Of a DNA stretch of 64,000 nt, positions 16,209 through 25,754 are shown piece by piece (positions within the stretch are counted from its first letter, which is position 1; each line of letters begins with the position of its first letter). The stretch spans positions 1-64,000 of the forward strand of contig JAETNT010000010.1 of assembly GCA_021772025.1 (NCBI GenBank), in the 5' to 3' direction. This stretch comes from Enterocloster bolteae. GTDB taxonomy: Bacteria > Bacillota > Clostridia > Lachnospirales > Lachnospiraceae. The notes beneath the pieces were generated by a model. It was given only the letters and a program-made list of their open reading frames with translations, was not told the DNA's origin and did no database searches. Both the position numbers and the translations under genes were made by a program.

Positions 16209-19187
16209 ATGAGCAGATTAGAAAGATTAGAGACATACAGGATTATGGAGCAGAAAGCCATCCTGGAGATGAATTCCAGGGGATGGGTGATGGAACACAA
16301 AAAGACAGGAGCAAAGGTCTTTCTCATGGAAAATGAGGATGATAATAAGGTGTTTTCCATTGGTTTTCGCACTCCGCCGGAGGACAGCACGGGACTGCCC
16401 CATATTTTGGAGCATAGTGTTCTCTGCGGTTCTGAAAAATTTCCGGTAAAGGATCCCTTTGTGGAGCTGGTAAAAGGATCTTTAAATACCTTTTTAAATG
16501 CCATGACCTATCCTGATAAGACGGTATATCCGGTTGCAAGCTGCAATGAAAAGGATTTCCAGAACCTTATGAATGTCTATATGGATGCGGTTTTAAATCC
16601 CAATATCTACCGGGAGCCGAAGATTTTCATGCAGGAAGGCTGGCATTATGAAATGGAAAGCCCGGAAGCTCCTTTAACCATCAACGGCGTGGTTTATAAT
16701 GAGATGAAGGGAGCTTTTTCTTCGCCGGAAGGAGTATTGGACAGAGTAACCCGCCAGGTGCTGTTTCCCGATACCTCCTATACCAATGAATCCGGCGGCG
16801 ACCCGGCGGTGATTCCGAATTTGACCTATGAACAGTTTATTGATTTTCACCGGACCTACTATCATCCGTCCAACAGCTATATCTATCTTTACGGGAATAT
16901 GGATATGGCGGAAAAACTGGATTGGCTGGACAAGACTTACCTGAGCCATTATGAAAAGCGGGAGACAGATTCCTCTATAAAGCTTCAAAAACCTTTTGAA
17001 AAGCCGGTAGAAAAAGAAATTTATTACTCCATTGCCGACGGAGAGCCGGAGGATCACGGGGCTTATCTGTCTGTTAACACGGTAGTGGGAACCGATCTGG
17101 ATCCCAAGCTTTATGTGGCGTTTCAGGTTTTGGAATACACGCTCATTGATGTTCCCGGATCGCCTTTAAAACAGGCTTTATACAACGCGGGAATTGGTCA
17201 GGACATTTTAGGAGGCTATGAAAACGGCATCCTGCAGCCTTATTTTTCTGTTATCGCAAAAAATGCTGAGGCAGCTCAAAAAGAAGAGTTCCTTTCCGTA
17301 GTAAAGGGAACCTTAAGAAAGCTGGCAGACCAGGGAATAGACAAAAAAAGCCTGCTGGCAGGTTTGAACTATTATGAGTTCCGCTATCGGGAGGCGGATT
17401 ATGGCTCCGCCCCCAAGGGATTAATGTACGGTCTGTGGTCCATGGACAGCTGGCTTTATGGCGGCGACCCCATGATGCATTTATGTTATCAGGAAACCTT
17501 TGATTTTTTAAAGGAAGCAGTAAATCAGGGATATTTTGAGGAATTAATTAAGAAGTATTTACTGGATAATCCTTTTGAGGCAGTGGTTACAGTAAAGCCT
17601 CAGAGGAACCTGACTGCCAAAGAAGACGCCGCCTTAGCCGCCAGGCTGGCTGAGAAAAAGGCCGGCCTTTCCCGGGAAGAGATTGATAAACTGGTAGCTC
17701 AGACTAAGGCTTTGAAAGAGTACCAGGAAACTCCCTCACCCCAGGAAGACTTGGCTAAGATTCCCCTTCTAAAGAGAGAGGATATCGGAACCAAAGCAGA
17801 AAAAATCTACTGGGATGAGAAAAAAGAGGCCGGGGTAACTGTCCTTCACCACAATTTGTTTACTGCGGGAATCGGATATCTGCAGCTTTTATTTAGAACT
17901 AACAATCTCCCGGCAGAAGATTTGCCTTATGTGGGGCTTTTAAAAGCAGTTTTAGGCTATGTAGACACGGAAAATTATACCTACTCAGACTTGACAAGCG
18001 AGATTTATCTAAACAGCGGCGGAATCAGTATTTCTACCAATTCCTACCCTAATTTGAAACGACCGGAGGAATTTACAGGGGTATTTACCGCTTCTGTTAA
18101 GGTTTTTTACGATAAAATAGGCTTTGGACTGAGCATTTTAAATGAAGTGCTGATGAAATCCAAGCTGGAAGATGAAAAAAGGCTGGGAGAAATTCTGGCG
18201 GAGACCCGCTCCCGTTCCCGTATGAAGCTGGAAAACGCTTCCCACTCTGCGGCGGTAGCCAGAGCTACCTCCTACTTTTCACCGGTTTCCTATTTCAATG
18301 ATCTGACCGGCGGAATCGGATTTTACCATTTCTTAGAGAAAGCTGTAAAGGAGTATGAGACTGGTTCAAAAGCAAAGAAGGCTCTGATTGCAAAGCTTAA
18401 GGAAACAGCTGGCAAATTGTTTACCAAAGAAAATCTGCTGGTCAGCTATACGGCTGATGAGAAAGGCTATAAACTTTTGCCCGAAGAGCTTGCAGGATTT
18501 ACGGCCTCCCTGGAAACGGCAAAGAAGCCGGGCATTTCAGAGCAGGAGGCAGCTAAGGAGGCGCTTTCCATCTATGGCAGAGCTTCTTCCTTTGCCCGAG
18601 GAAACCGCAACGAGGGATTTAAAACCGCTTCCCAGGTCAATTATGTGGCGCGGTGTGGGAATTTCCGGGAGAAGGGGCTTTCTTATACCGGAGCTTTGCG
18701 GATCTTAAAGGTTATTTTAAGCTATGACTATTTGTGGCTTAACCTCCGGGTGAAGGGGGGCGCTTATGGATGCATGAGCGGATTTGGCAGATCCGGGGAA
18801 GGCTATCTGGTTTCCTACCGGGATCCCAATTTGGCTGAAACCAATAAAATCTACGAAGGGATTCCGGAATATTTGGAAAAGCTTACTGTAGATGAAAGAG
18901 ATATGACGAAATATGTGATTGGAACTATTAGTGATGTGGATACCCCGTTGACTCCTTCTATAAAGGGCTCCAGGGGCTTGTCGGCTTATCTGTCCGGGGT
19001 GACGGAAGAAATGCTGCAGGAAGAGCGGGATCAGATTTTGACTGCCGCCCAGGAAGATATCCGGGCCCTGGCGCCTATTGTACAGGCTGTTTTGGATACA
19101 GGCAGCTTGTGCGCTATTGGAAATGAAGAGAAGGTGAAGAAAAATCAAAGTATTTTTAAAGAGGTGAAGACGCTTTTTGGGGCGTGA
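16209..19187 (+). CDS. M16C family metallopeptidase
   Basis: A 992-residue peptidase of the presequence protease (PreP)/insulinase M16C group. The inverted zinc motif HILEHSVLCGS (HxxEH) lies near residue 63, and the third ligand glutamate is expected in the NEMKGAFSSPEG region about 80-110 residues later. There is no signal peptide, so it probably degrades peptides inside the cell in a closed chamber built by its two halves. The C-terminal half shows the GGAYGCMSGF segment typical of the family. The start ATG follows a weak GAAAGGA. Confidence 0.93.
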   Translation: MSRLERLETYRIMEQKAILEMNSRGWVMEHKKTGAKVFLMENEDDNKVFSIGFRTPPEDSTGLPHILEHSVLCGSEKFPVKDPFVELVKGSLNTFLNAMTYPDKTVYPVASCNEKDFQNLMNVYMDAVLNPNIYREPKIFMQEGWHYEMESPEAPLTINGVVYNEMKGAFSSPEGVLDRVTRQVLFPDTSYTNESGGDPAVIPNLTYEQFIDFHRTYYHPSNSYIYLYGNMDMAEKLDWLDKTYLSHYEKRETDSSIKLQKPFEKPVEKEIYYSIADGEPEDHGAYLSVNTVVGTDLDPKLYVAFQVLEYTLIDVPGSPLKQALYNAGIGQDILGGYENGILQPYFSVIAKNAEAAQKEEFLSVVKGTLRKLADQGIDKKSLLAGLNYYEFRYREADYGSAPKGLMYGLWSMDSWLYGGDPMMHLCYQETFDFLKEAVNQGYFEELIKKYLLDNPFEAVVTVKPQRNLTAKEDAALAARLAEKKAGLSREEIDKLVAQTKALKEYQETPSPQEDLAKIPLLKREDIGTKAEKIYWDEKKEAGVTVLHHNLFTAGIGYLQLLFRTNNLPAEDLPYVGLLKAVLGYVDTENYTYSDLTSEIYLNSGGISISTNSYPNLKRPEEFTGVFTASVKVFYDKIGFGLSILNEVLMKSKLEDEKRLGEILAETRSRSRMKLENASHSAAVARATSYFSPVSYFNDLTGGIGFYHFLEKAVKEYETGSKAKKALIAKLKETAGKLFTKENLLVSYTADEKGYKLLPEELAGFTASLETAKKPGISEQEAAKEALSIYGRASSFARGNRNEGFKTASQVNYVARCGNFREKGLSYTGALRILKVILSYDYLWLNLRVKGGAYGCMSGFGRSGEGYLVSYRDPNLAETNKIYEGIPEYLEKLTVDERDMTKYVIGTISDVDTPLTPSIKGSRGLSAYLSGVTEEMLQEERDQILTAAQEDIRALAPIVQAVLDTGSLCAIGNEEKVKKNQSIFKEVKTLFGA

Positions 19188-19213
19188 TATCATATTTAAG
19201 GAGTTATATACAC

Positions 19214-20113
19214 ATGGAAAAAAAATCCGGTTTTGTCACTTTGATTGGCCGTCCCAACGTAGGCAAATCTACTTTAATGAATCATTTGATAGGACAAAAA
19301 ATTGCTATTACATCTGACAAACCTCAAACTACCAGAAATCGTATCCAGACCGTTTATACCGATGACCGGGGACAGATTGTTTTTGTAGACACTCCGGGGA
19401 TTCACAAAGCAAAAAACAAACTTGGCGAATATATGGTGAATATAGCGGAGCATACCTTAAAGGAGGTAGATGTGATCCTCTGGCTGGTAGAACCCACCAC
19501 TTTTATCGGCGCAGGGGAACGCCACATTGCAGAACAGCTGAATAAGGTAAAAACCCCGGTTATTCTGGTCATCAATAAAATAGACACGGTAAAGCAGCAG
19601 GAAGAAATTTTGACCTATATCAATGCCTATAAAGACATCTGTCCTTTTGCCGAGATCGTTCCGGTCTCCGCTTTGAAAAAGAGAGGGACGGATCTGCTGC
19701 TGGATTTGATGTTCCGCTATCTGCCTTATGGACCTGAGTTTTATGATGAAGATACCGTTACCGACCAGCCTATGCGCCAGATTGCCGCTGAGCTGATACG
19801 GGAAAAGGCCCTGCGCCTGCTGGACGACGAGATTCCCCATGGAGTGGCGGTTACTATTGAGAAAATGCAGGAACGGAAAAACGGCATTATGGACATTGAA
19901 GCTACCATTATCTGCGAGCGGGATTCTCACAAAGGGATTATTATCGGAAAAGGCGGGAGCATGCTGAAAAAAATCGGCAGCGCTGCCAGGCGGGAGATAG
20001 AAAAAATGATGGAACTTCAAGTGAATCTCCAACTCTGGGTTAAGGTCCGCAAAGAATGGAGAGACAGCGATATCCTGATGAAAAACTATGGGTACAACCA
20101 GAAAGATATGTAG
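19214..20113 (+). CDS. era: GTPase Era
   Basis: A 299-residue GTPase needed for maturation of the 30S subunit. The G1 loop GRPNVGKST, switch region KPQTTRNR, G3 DTPG and G4 NKID motifs are complete. The C-terminal KH domain (IIGKGGSMLKKIG) binds the 3' end of 16S rRNA. AAGGAG 11 bases before the ATG at 19214 decides the start; a longer reading overlapping the M16C gene is less likely. recO follows nine bases after the stop. Confidence 0.95.
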   Translation: MEKKSGFVTLIGRPNVGKSTLMNHLIGQKIAITSDKPQTTRNRIQTVYTDDRGQIVFVDTPGIHKAKNKLGEYMVNIAEHTLKEVDVILWLVEPTTFIGAGERHIAEQLNKVKTPVILVINKIDTVKQQEEILTYINAYKDICPFAEIVPVSALKKRGTDLLLDLMFRYLPYGPEFYDEDTVTDQPMRQIAAELIREKALRLLDDEIPHGVAVTIEKMQERKNGIMDIEATIICERDSHKGIIIGKGGSMLKKIGSAARREIEKMMELQVNLQLWVKVRKEWRDSDILMKNYGYNQKDM

Positions 20114-20122
20114 GAGGCTTTC

Positions 20123-20785
20123 ATGAGAGATACGGTCACGGTTACCGGTATGGTTATCAAATCGGCCCCGTCCGGGGAATATGACAAACGTCTGGTAATC
20201 CTGACCAGGGAGCGGGGAAAGATTACCGCTTTCGCCCGGGGGGCCAGAAGGCCGGGAAATGCCTTGATGGCTCCGGGGCGTCCTTTTGCATTCGGAACTT
20301 TTCACCTTTTTGAGGGAAGAGATGCCTACACCCTTTATTCTGCGGAAATTACCAATTATTTCCATGAGATCGCTATGGATATGGAAGCAGCCTGTTATGG
20401 CTCTTATTTTTTGGAGATTGCCGACTACTATTCCAGAGAAAATGTGGATGCCACGGATTTGCTGAAGCTGATATACCAGTCCTTGCGGGCCTTGCTAAAA
20501 CCAGCGATTTCCAATCCTTTGATCCGCCGGATTTATGAATTAAAAATTATGGTGATAAACGGCGAATATACAGAGAATCCTACCCGGCCGGTCTGTGATT
20601 CCGCCGTTTACACCTGGCAATATGTGGTAGCATCCCCTATAGAATCCCTGTATCAATTTACTGTGACGGATCAGGTTCTCAGAGAGTTTAGCGCCTGTGT
20701 AGAGGATAATTTAAACCGCTATATCGACAGGACATTTAAATCCCTGGATATTTTAGAAAGCATCAAAATGCAAGGAAGGTATTGA
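20123..20785 (+). CDS. recO: DNA repair protein RecO
   Basis: A 220-residue protein that helps RecR load RecA on SSB-coated DNA. The N-terminal OB-fold shows VTGMVIKSAPSGEYDKRLVIL and ITAFARGARRPGN; the rest is helical. It is somewhat shorter than the roughly 250 residues usual in the family, and the paired CxxC zinc-binding cysteines of many homologues are not seen. The start has TAGGAGG eight bases upstream. The era-recO order is widespread. Confidence 0.9.
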   Translation: MRDTVTVTGMVIKSAPSGEYDKRLVILTRERGKITAFARGARRPGNALMAPGRPFAFGTFHLFEGRDAYTLYSAEITNYFHEIAMDMEAACYGSYFLEIADYYSRENVDATDLLKLIYQSLRALLKPAISNPLIRRIYELKIMVINGEYTENPTRPVCDSAVYTWQYVVASPIESLYQFTVTDQVLREFSACVEDNLNRYIDRTFKSLDILESIKMQGRY

Positions 20786-20847
20786 AAATATTCAGGAAAG
20801 AGGTTATGATATACCTCATATGGGAGAAACCATATAAGGAGGAGAAT

Positions 20848-21465
20848 ATGAAAAAGGCAAAACTGGCAGTTGCCATCCTTACGGCCGGATTGGCTTTAGG
20901 AGGATGTTCAGGGACCGGCGGCAGCTTTCAGCCCACAGAAAACAGTATTTATGTGACGGCCGACGGACAGCTTTCCACCGCTACCATAGAAGCAGTCAGC
21001 GGGGAGAACTATACCGGAGAAGCGTTTACAGCATTTGTAGAGCAGGCAGTCTGTGCGTTTAATGAAGGGAAAGGCAGTATGGCCAAGGCTCGCAATGAAG
21101 AGGGGCAGGCCAAGCTTCCGGCGGCGGTTCGGTCCTGTACCATAGAGGAAGGAAAGGCATCCATGATTTTAGATTATGGGGATGCCCAGTCCGTAGTAGA
21201 TTTTTCGGAGGAAAACGGGATTCCCATAATCAGTCTGACGGTAGGCCCGGTGGGCTCAGAGCTTCCGGCACTAAAAAAAGCAGACGGATCTGCAGCGGAT
21301 TCCGGTGAAGCAGCAGGCTCCGGCGGAATGATGGTGGAGGCGGAGGGCGCCGTTACCATCCAGACAGAGGGGAAGATACTTTATGTCACAGACGGCGTTG
21401 CCATGGTGGATGACAGGACTGTCCGCACCCCGGATGGAAAAAGTACTGTGATTTTTAAGCAATAA
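20848..21465 (+). CDS. Lipoprotein of unknown function
   Basis: A 205-residue exported protein. The signal peptide MKKAKLAVAILTAGLALGGC ends in a lipobox with the cysteine to be lipidated. The mature part has a Ser/Gly-rich stretch near 150-165 and a C-terminal segment VRTPDGKSTVIFKQ. The ATG at 20848 is chosen because AAGGAGGAGAAT precedes it; a longer reading from 20782 would bury the signal peptide. I do not recognise a domain. It lies between recO and glycyl-tRNA synthetase and probably shares the era-recO transcript. Confidence 0.8.
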   Translation: MKKAKLAVAILTAGLALGGCSGTGGSFQPTENSIYVTADGQLSTATIEAVSGENYTGEAFTAFVEQAVCAFNEGKGSMAKARNEEGQAKLPAAVRSCTIEEGKASMILDYGDAQSVVDFSEENGIPIISLTVGPVGSELPALKKADGSAADSGEAAGSGGMMVEAEGAVTIQTEGKILYVTDGVAMVDDRTVRTPDGKSTVIFKQ

Positions 21466-21467
21466 TC

Positions 21468-21491
21468 CCGCCGTCTGAACTGTTACGGCGG
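21468..21491. terminator. Hairpin after the lipoprotein gene
   Basis: CCGCCGT (21468-21474) pairs with ACGGCGG (21485-21491). The loop CTGAACTGTT is part of a motif that recurs at 3576-3595 and 53503-53517. No T-run follows, so termination is uncertain. Confidence 0.45.
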
Positions 21492-21552
21492 CAGAAAAGA
21501 AACCGCCGGCAGCGTCAGCCGGTCAGAACAGAAGGAAAGAGGTTGGATAATT

Positions 21553-22941
21553 ATGGAAAAGACAATGGAGAAAATCGTTGCTCTGGCAAAATCCAGAGGC
21601 TTTGTATACCCGGGTTCCGAGATCTACGGAGGGCTTGCCAACACCTGGGATTACGGTAATTTGGGCGTAGAATTGAAAAACAATGTAAAAAAAGCCTGGT
21701 GGCAGAAATTTGTTCAGGAAAGCCCTTATAATGTAGGCGTGGATTGCGCTATTTTAATGAATTCCCAGACTTGGGTAGCATCCGGTCATTTAGGCGGATT
21801 CTCTGACCCATTAATGGACTGTAAGGCCTGTAAGGAACGTTTCCGCGCAGATAAGCTGATTGAGGATTTTATGGCGGAAAAGGGCATAGAGCTTGAGGCT
21901 CCAATTGATGGCTGGAGCCAGGAAGAGATGAAGAAATACATTGACGACAATAACATTTGCTGTCCAAGCTGCGGCAAACATGACTTTACCGATATCCGCC
22001 AGTTTAACCTGATGTTTAAGACATTCCAGGGAGTTACCGAGGATGCCAAGAATACCGTATACCTGCGCCCCGAGACTGCCCAGGGTATTTTTGTAAACTT
22101 TAAAAACGTACAGCGTACCTCCAGAAAGAAGGTTCCTTTCGGTATCGGCCAGATTGGTAAATCCTTCCGCAACGAGATCACTCCCGGCAACTTTACCTTC
22201 CGTACCAGAGAGTTTGAGCAGATGGAGTTAGAATTTTTCTGCAAGCCCGGCACGGATTTAGAATGGTTTGCATATTGGAAACAGTTCTGCATCAATTGGC
22301 TTCAGACTTTAGGCATTAAGGAGGATGAGATGCGTGCAAGAGACCATTCTCCTGAAGAACTGTGCTTTTACAGCAAGGCGACCACAGATATTGAGTTCCT
22401 CTTCCCCTTTGGATGGGGCGAGCTGTGGGGAATTGCGGACCGCACCGATTATGATCTGACCCAGCATCAGAATACATCCGGCCAGGATATGACCTATTTT
22501 GATGATGAGAGCAAGGAAAAATACATTCCCTACGTTATTGAGCCGTCCCTGGGCGCGGACCGGGTAACTCTGGCATTTTTGTGCGCTGCTTATGACGAGG
22601 AAGAAATTGGCGAAGGCGATGTCCGTACAGTTCTTCATTTCCACCCGGCTATTGCGCCGGTTAAAGTAGGAGTCTTTCCGCTCTCTAAAAAGCTGAACCA
22701 AGGCGCTGAGAAGGTTTATACAGAGCTCTCCAGGTATTACAACTGCGAATTTGACGACAGAGGCAATATTGGCAAGCGCTACAGGAGGCAGGATGAGATA
22801 GGAACTCCCTTCTGTGTGACCTATGACTTTGATTCGGAAGAGGATCAGGCAGTAACCGTCCGGGATCGGGACACCATGGAACAGGTGCGGGTGCCTATCG
22901 CAGAACTTAAGAACTGGCTGGAAGAGAAATTCCGCTTCTAA
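21553..22941 (+). CDS. glyS: Glycyl-tRNA synthetase, single-chain type
   Basis: A 462-residue class II synthetase of the homodimeric type, which charges tRNA-Gly. The N-terminal [17 protein letters not shown], motif 2 region [20 protein letters not shown] and the C-terminal anticodon-binding domain ([13 protein letters not shown]) are visible. A zinc-type cysteine pattern CPSCGKH occurs near residue 137. The start ATG follows AAAGAGGTTGG. No T-box leader is visible in the 87 bases upstream. Confidence 0.95.
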   Translation: MEKTMEKIVALAKSRGFVYPGSEIYGGLANTWDYGNLGVELKNNVKKAWWQKFVQESPYNVGVDCAILMNSQTWVASGHLGGFSDPLMDCKACKERFRADKLIEDFMAEKGIELEAPIDGWSQEEMKKYIDDNNICCPSCGKHDFTDIRQFNLMFKTFQGVTEDAKNTVYLRPETAQGIFVNFKNVQRTSRKKVPFGIGQIGKSFRNEITPGNFTFRTREFEQMELEFFCKPGTDLEWFAYWKQFCINWLQTLGIKEDEMRARDHSPEELCFYSKATTDIEFLFPFGWGELWGIADRTDYDLTQHQNTSGQDMTYFDDESKEKYIPYVIEPSLGADRVTLAFLCAAYDEEEIGEGDVRTVLHFHPAIAPVKVGVFPLSKKLNQGAEKVYTELSRYYNCEFDDRGNIGKRYRRQDEIGTPFCVTYDFDSEEDQAVTVRDRDTMEQVRVPIAELKNWLEEKFRF

Positions 22942-22965
22942 ATCACAAATTTATGAAAAGGTGAT

Positions 22966-23026
22966 AGGAGCTGCCGCCTTTCGATTTGCCGCAGGGCAGA
23001 CGGGAGACAGCAGCTCCTTATTTTAG
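22966..23026 (+). terminator. Inverted repeat with T-rich tail after glyS
   Basis: AGGAGCTGC (22966-22974) and GCAGCTCCT (23010-23018) are exact complements around a 35-base loop, followed by TATTTTAG. The loop is long for a terminator. It may instead be a leader structure of the MATE gene that starts at 23031. Confidence 0.45.
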
Positions 23027-23030
23027 ACTT

Positions 23031-24356
23031 ATGGATAACAAAAATGAATTTTTAACCCAACAGCCTTTTAAACTATTTTTTTCTTACCTGATTCCGTCTG
23101 TCAGCGCAACCCTGGTGACTTCCATCTATATTTTGGCTGACACCATGATGATTGGAAAGGGAGTGGGAGCTGTGGGAATTGCCGCGTTAAACCTGATGCT
23201 GCCTATTTTTTCCGTCTATATAGGAACCGGAATCTTGTTTGGAGTAGGGGGAAGCGTATTGTTTTCCATTTCCAAGGGGCGGGGGGAGGACAGGAAAGCT
23301 CAGGAATATTTTACGGTTTCCGTCCTTTTAGCGGTTTTGGCCAGTGTATTTTATATGTGGCTGTTTACCTTGTTTTTTGATCCGATTACTCTGATTTTGG
23401 GGAGAAATCCGGGGACAGAAGAGTATGTCCGGGAATACGGCCGCTTTCTGAAGATGACGCCGGCCGTGTTTTTGTTCTCTTCTTTTTTACAGGCATTTGT
23501 CCGCAATGACAGCGATCCCAGGCGGGCTATGGCAGGAGTGATTGCGGGAGGCGTCACCAATGTGTTTTTAGACTACCTCTTTATTTTCCGTTTTCAGTGG
23601 GGGATGGGAGGAGCCGCTTTTGCTACAGTGCTGGGATACGGGCTGACTACCTCCATTTTATGTACACATTTTCTTTCCGGGAGAAATACCCTGGCATTGG
23701 TGAGAGTGCAGTCTCTGGGATATAAGTGCCGGGAGGTGGTGCGCCATGGGTTTTCCAGTTTTCTCCTGGAAGAGTCCAGCGGGATTATCATGGTGATATT
23801 TAACCGGCAGCTCCTGCATTACGTGGGAGAGCTGGGAGTAGTAGTATATGGAATTATTTCCAACAGCGCTTTGGTGGTAAGTTCTATTAATAACGGCATT
23901 TCTCAGGCTGCCCAGCCGATTCTGGCGGTAAATTATGGGGCAGGACAGAAAAAAAGGGTAGAGCTGGCTATGAAGTATGCCTCAGAGGCAGCAGCGGCTG
24001 CAGGAATTTTTTTTACAATTACAGGCCTCCTTTTTCCTGGACAGATTACGGGATTTTTTGTGAAGGCGGGTCCGGATATTGTGGATATGGCGGAGAAAGC
24101 GGTTCGGATCTATTTCCTCTCCTTCCTGTTTCTGGGCCTGAATATGCTCTGTACTACCTACCTGCAGTGTGTAATGCTGCCGGCTAAAGCTATGACAATA
24201 TGCCTGCTGCGGGGATTTGTTTTAAGCGGTATTCTAGTGCTGATATTGCCGCTAATATGGGGGGTAAACGGCATCTGGGCGGTTATGCCGGTTACGGAAC
24301 TTCTTACATTAGCTGTATCTCGGGCCTTTCAGATAAAAGCGTCCGGGAAGATATAA
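23031..24356 (+). CDS. MATE family efflux transporter (first of three)
   Basis: A 441-residue membrane protein with about 12 helices in two homologous halves. It shows the MATE pattern in YILADTMMIGKGVG near the N-terminus and SINNGISQAAQPILAVNYGAG in the second half. The family exports drugs or metabolites using a sodium or proton gradient. The start is uncertain: the ATG at 23031 fits the family N-terminus but has no clear ribosome binding site, and a TTG at 22986 would add 15 atypical residues. Two more MATE genes follow in the same direction. Confidence 0.88.
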   Translation: MDNKNEFLTQQPFKLFFSYLIPSVSATLVTSIYILADTMMIGKGVGAVGIAALNLMLPIFSVYIGTGILFGVGGSVLFSISKGRGEDRKAQEYFTVSVLLAVLASVFYMWLFTLFFDPITLILGRNPGTEEYVREYGRFLKMTPAVFLFSSFLQAFVRNDSDPRRAMAGVIAGGVTNVFLDYLFIFRFQWGMGGAAFATVLGYGLTTSILCTHFLSGRNTLALVRVQSLGYKCREVVRHGFSSFLLEESSGIIMVIFNRQLLHYVGELGVVVYGIISNSALVVSSINNGISQAAQPILAVNYGAGQKKRVELAMKYASEAAAAAGIFFTITGLLFPGQITGFFVKAGPDIVDMAEKAVRIYFLSFLFLGLNMLCTTYLQCVMLPAKAMTICLLRGFVLSGILVLILPLIWGVNGIWAVMPVTELLTLAVSRAFQIKASGKI

Positions 24357-24389
24357 ATATTATTAAAAAACCCGAGGAGAACTGATGCG

Positions 24390-25754
24390 ATGAAAGACAC
24401 CACAGCAAAATCATATGAGATGGATATGTGCAGCGGGCCTGTTTTGGGAAAGGTTCTGGTATTTGCCCTGCCTTTAATGCTTTCAGGAATTTTGCAGCTT
24501 CTTTTTAATGCGGCAGATGTGATTGTAGTAGGGCGTTTTGCCGGAAGCCAATCTCTGGCGGCGGTAGGCTCTACCAGCTCCTTGATTAATTTGCTGATCA
24601 ACCTGTTTATCGGCCTCTCTGTAGGCGTAAACGTTCTGGTTGCCAAATACCATGGAGCCAGGGATGAGGAGGAAGTCAGCACTACAGTGCATACCGCCGT
24701 TGCTGTCAGCCTTATAAGCGGGCTTTTTCTAGTGGTTGTGGGAACCGGAGCTGCCAGACCTTTGCTGGAGCTGATGGGGACTCCGGAAGATGTAATTAGT
24801 AAATCCGTTCTTTATATGAGGGTATATTTTTCGGGTATGCCGGTGATAATGCTGTATAATTTTGGCAGCGCCATCCTTCGGGCTATTGGAGATACTAAAC
24901 GGCCCCTGTACTACCTGTTCATTGCCGGAGTAGTCAACGTAGTGCTGAACCTTTTTTTCGTGATCAGCCTGAATATGGATGTGGCCGGTGTGGCTTTGGC
25001 GACGGTGGCATCCCAGTGCATTTCCGCAGGACTGATTGTCCGCTGCTTGATGAAGAGTCAGGGAGGGCTGAGGCTGCATTTAAAACGCCTGCGCGTCGAT
25101 ACCAAAAAGCTGGCCCAGATTGTCCGTATCGGCCTTCCGGCAGGAATGCAGGGAGCTATCTTTTCTATTTCCAATGTGCTGATCCAGTCTTCCGTTAACT
25201 CTTTTGGCTCCGTTGCCATGGCGGGGAACACGGCGGCTTCCAATATAGAAGGCTTTGTTTATACGGCTATGAACGCAGTTTACCAGACCAACTTAAGCTT
25301 TACCAGCCAAAATATAGGAGGAAAAAAATTCAGCCGCCTGAACCGGATTCTATATACATGTATGGGAGTTGTGACGGCCACAGGACTGATTCTGGGCCTG
25401 GGCGCTGTTGCAGGCGGAAACAGGCTGCTGGGAATTTACTCTTCCGATCCGGAGGTAATCTCTTATGGAGCTAACCGGCTTTTGCTGATCTGCGCTCCTT
25501 ATTTTATCTGCGGCCTTATGGATACAGCAGTGGGAAGCTTGAGAGGAATGGGGTATTCCATGCTGCCCATGGTAGTATCCCTCACCGGAGCCTGTGTGTT
25601 CCGGGTGGTATGGATCTTTACGGTATTTGCAAGACTTCGATCCCTTAAGGTACTGTACATATCCTATCCTATATCTTGGAGCATCACCGCTGCGGCTCAC
25701 CTTTTTTGTTACTTTAAGCTGCGTAGAAAGTTTCCCAAGGAGGATGTTCAATGA
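24390..25754 (+). CDS. MATE family efflux transporter (second of three)
   Basis: A 454-residue transporter. NAADVIVVGRFAGSQSLAAVG is the family's first conserved block, with QPxxGxNxGA replaced by SFTSQNIGGKK in the second half. It is 33 bases after the first MATE gene, with GAGGAG upstream. The end overlaps the third MATE gene in an ATGA. It is closer in sequence pattern to the third copy than to the first. The substrate is unknown. Confidence 0.9.
   Translation: MKDTTAKSYEMDMCSGPVLGKVLVFALPLMLSGILQLLFNAADVIVVGRFAGSQSLAAVGSTSSLINLLINLFIGLSVGVNVLVAKYHGARDEEEVSTTVHTAVAVSLISGLFLVVVGTGAARPLLELMGTPEDVISKSVLYMRVYFSGMPVIMLYNFGSAILRAIGDTKRPLYYLFIAGVVNVVLNLFFVISLNMDVAGVALATVASQCISAGLIVRCLMKSQGGLRLHLKRLRVDTKKLAQIVRIGLPAGMQGAIFSISNVLIQSSVNSFGSVAMAGNTAASNIEGFVYTAMNAVYQTNLSFTSQNIGGKKFSRLNRILYTCMGVVTATGLILGLGAVAGGNRLLGIYSSDPEVISYGANRLLLICAPYFICGLMDTAVGSLRGMGYSMLPMVVSLTGACVFRVVWIFTVFARLRSLKVLYISYPISWSITAAAHLFCYFKLRRKFPKEDVQ

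Noticed and set aside
19457..20365. Reverse open frame of 302 codons across era and recO
   Set aside because: It overlaps two conserved genes on the other strand and shows no family motif.
21466..21552. T-box leader for glycyl-tRNA synthetase
   Set aside because: The 87-base gap is too short, and no specifier loop or T-box sequence is visible.
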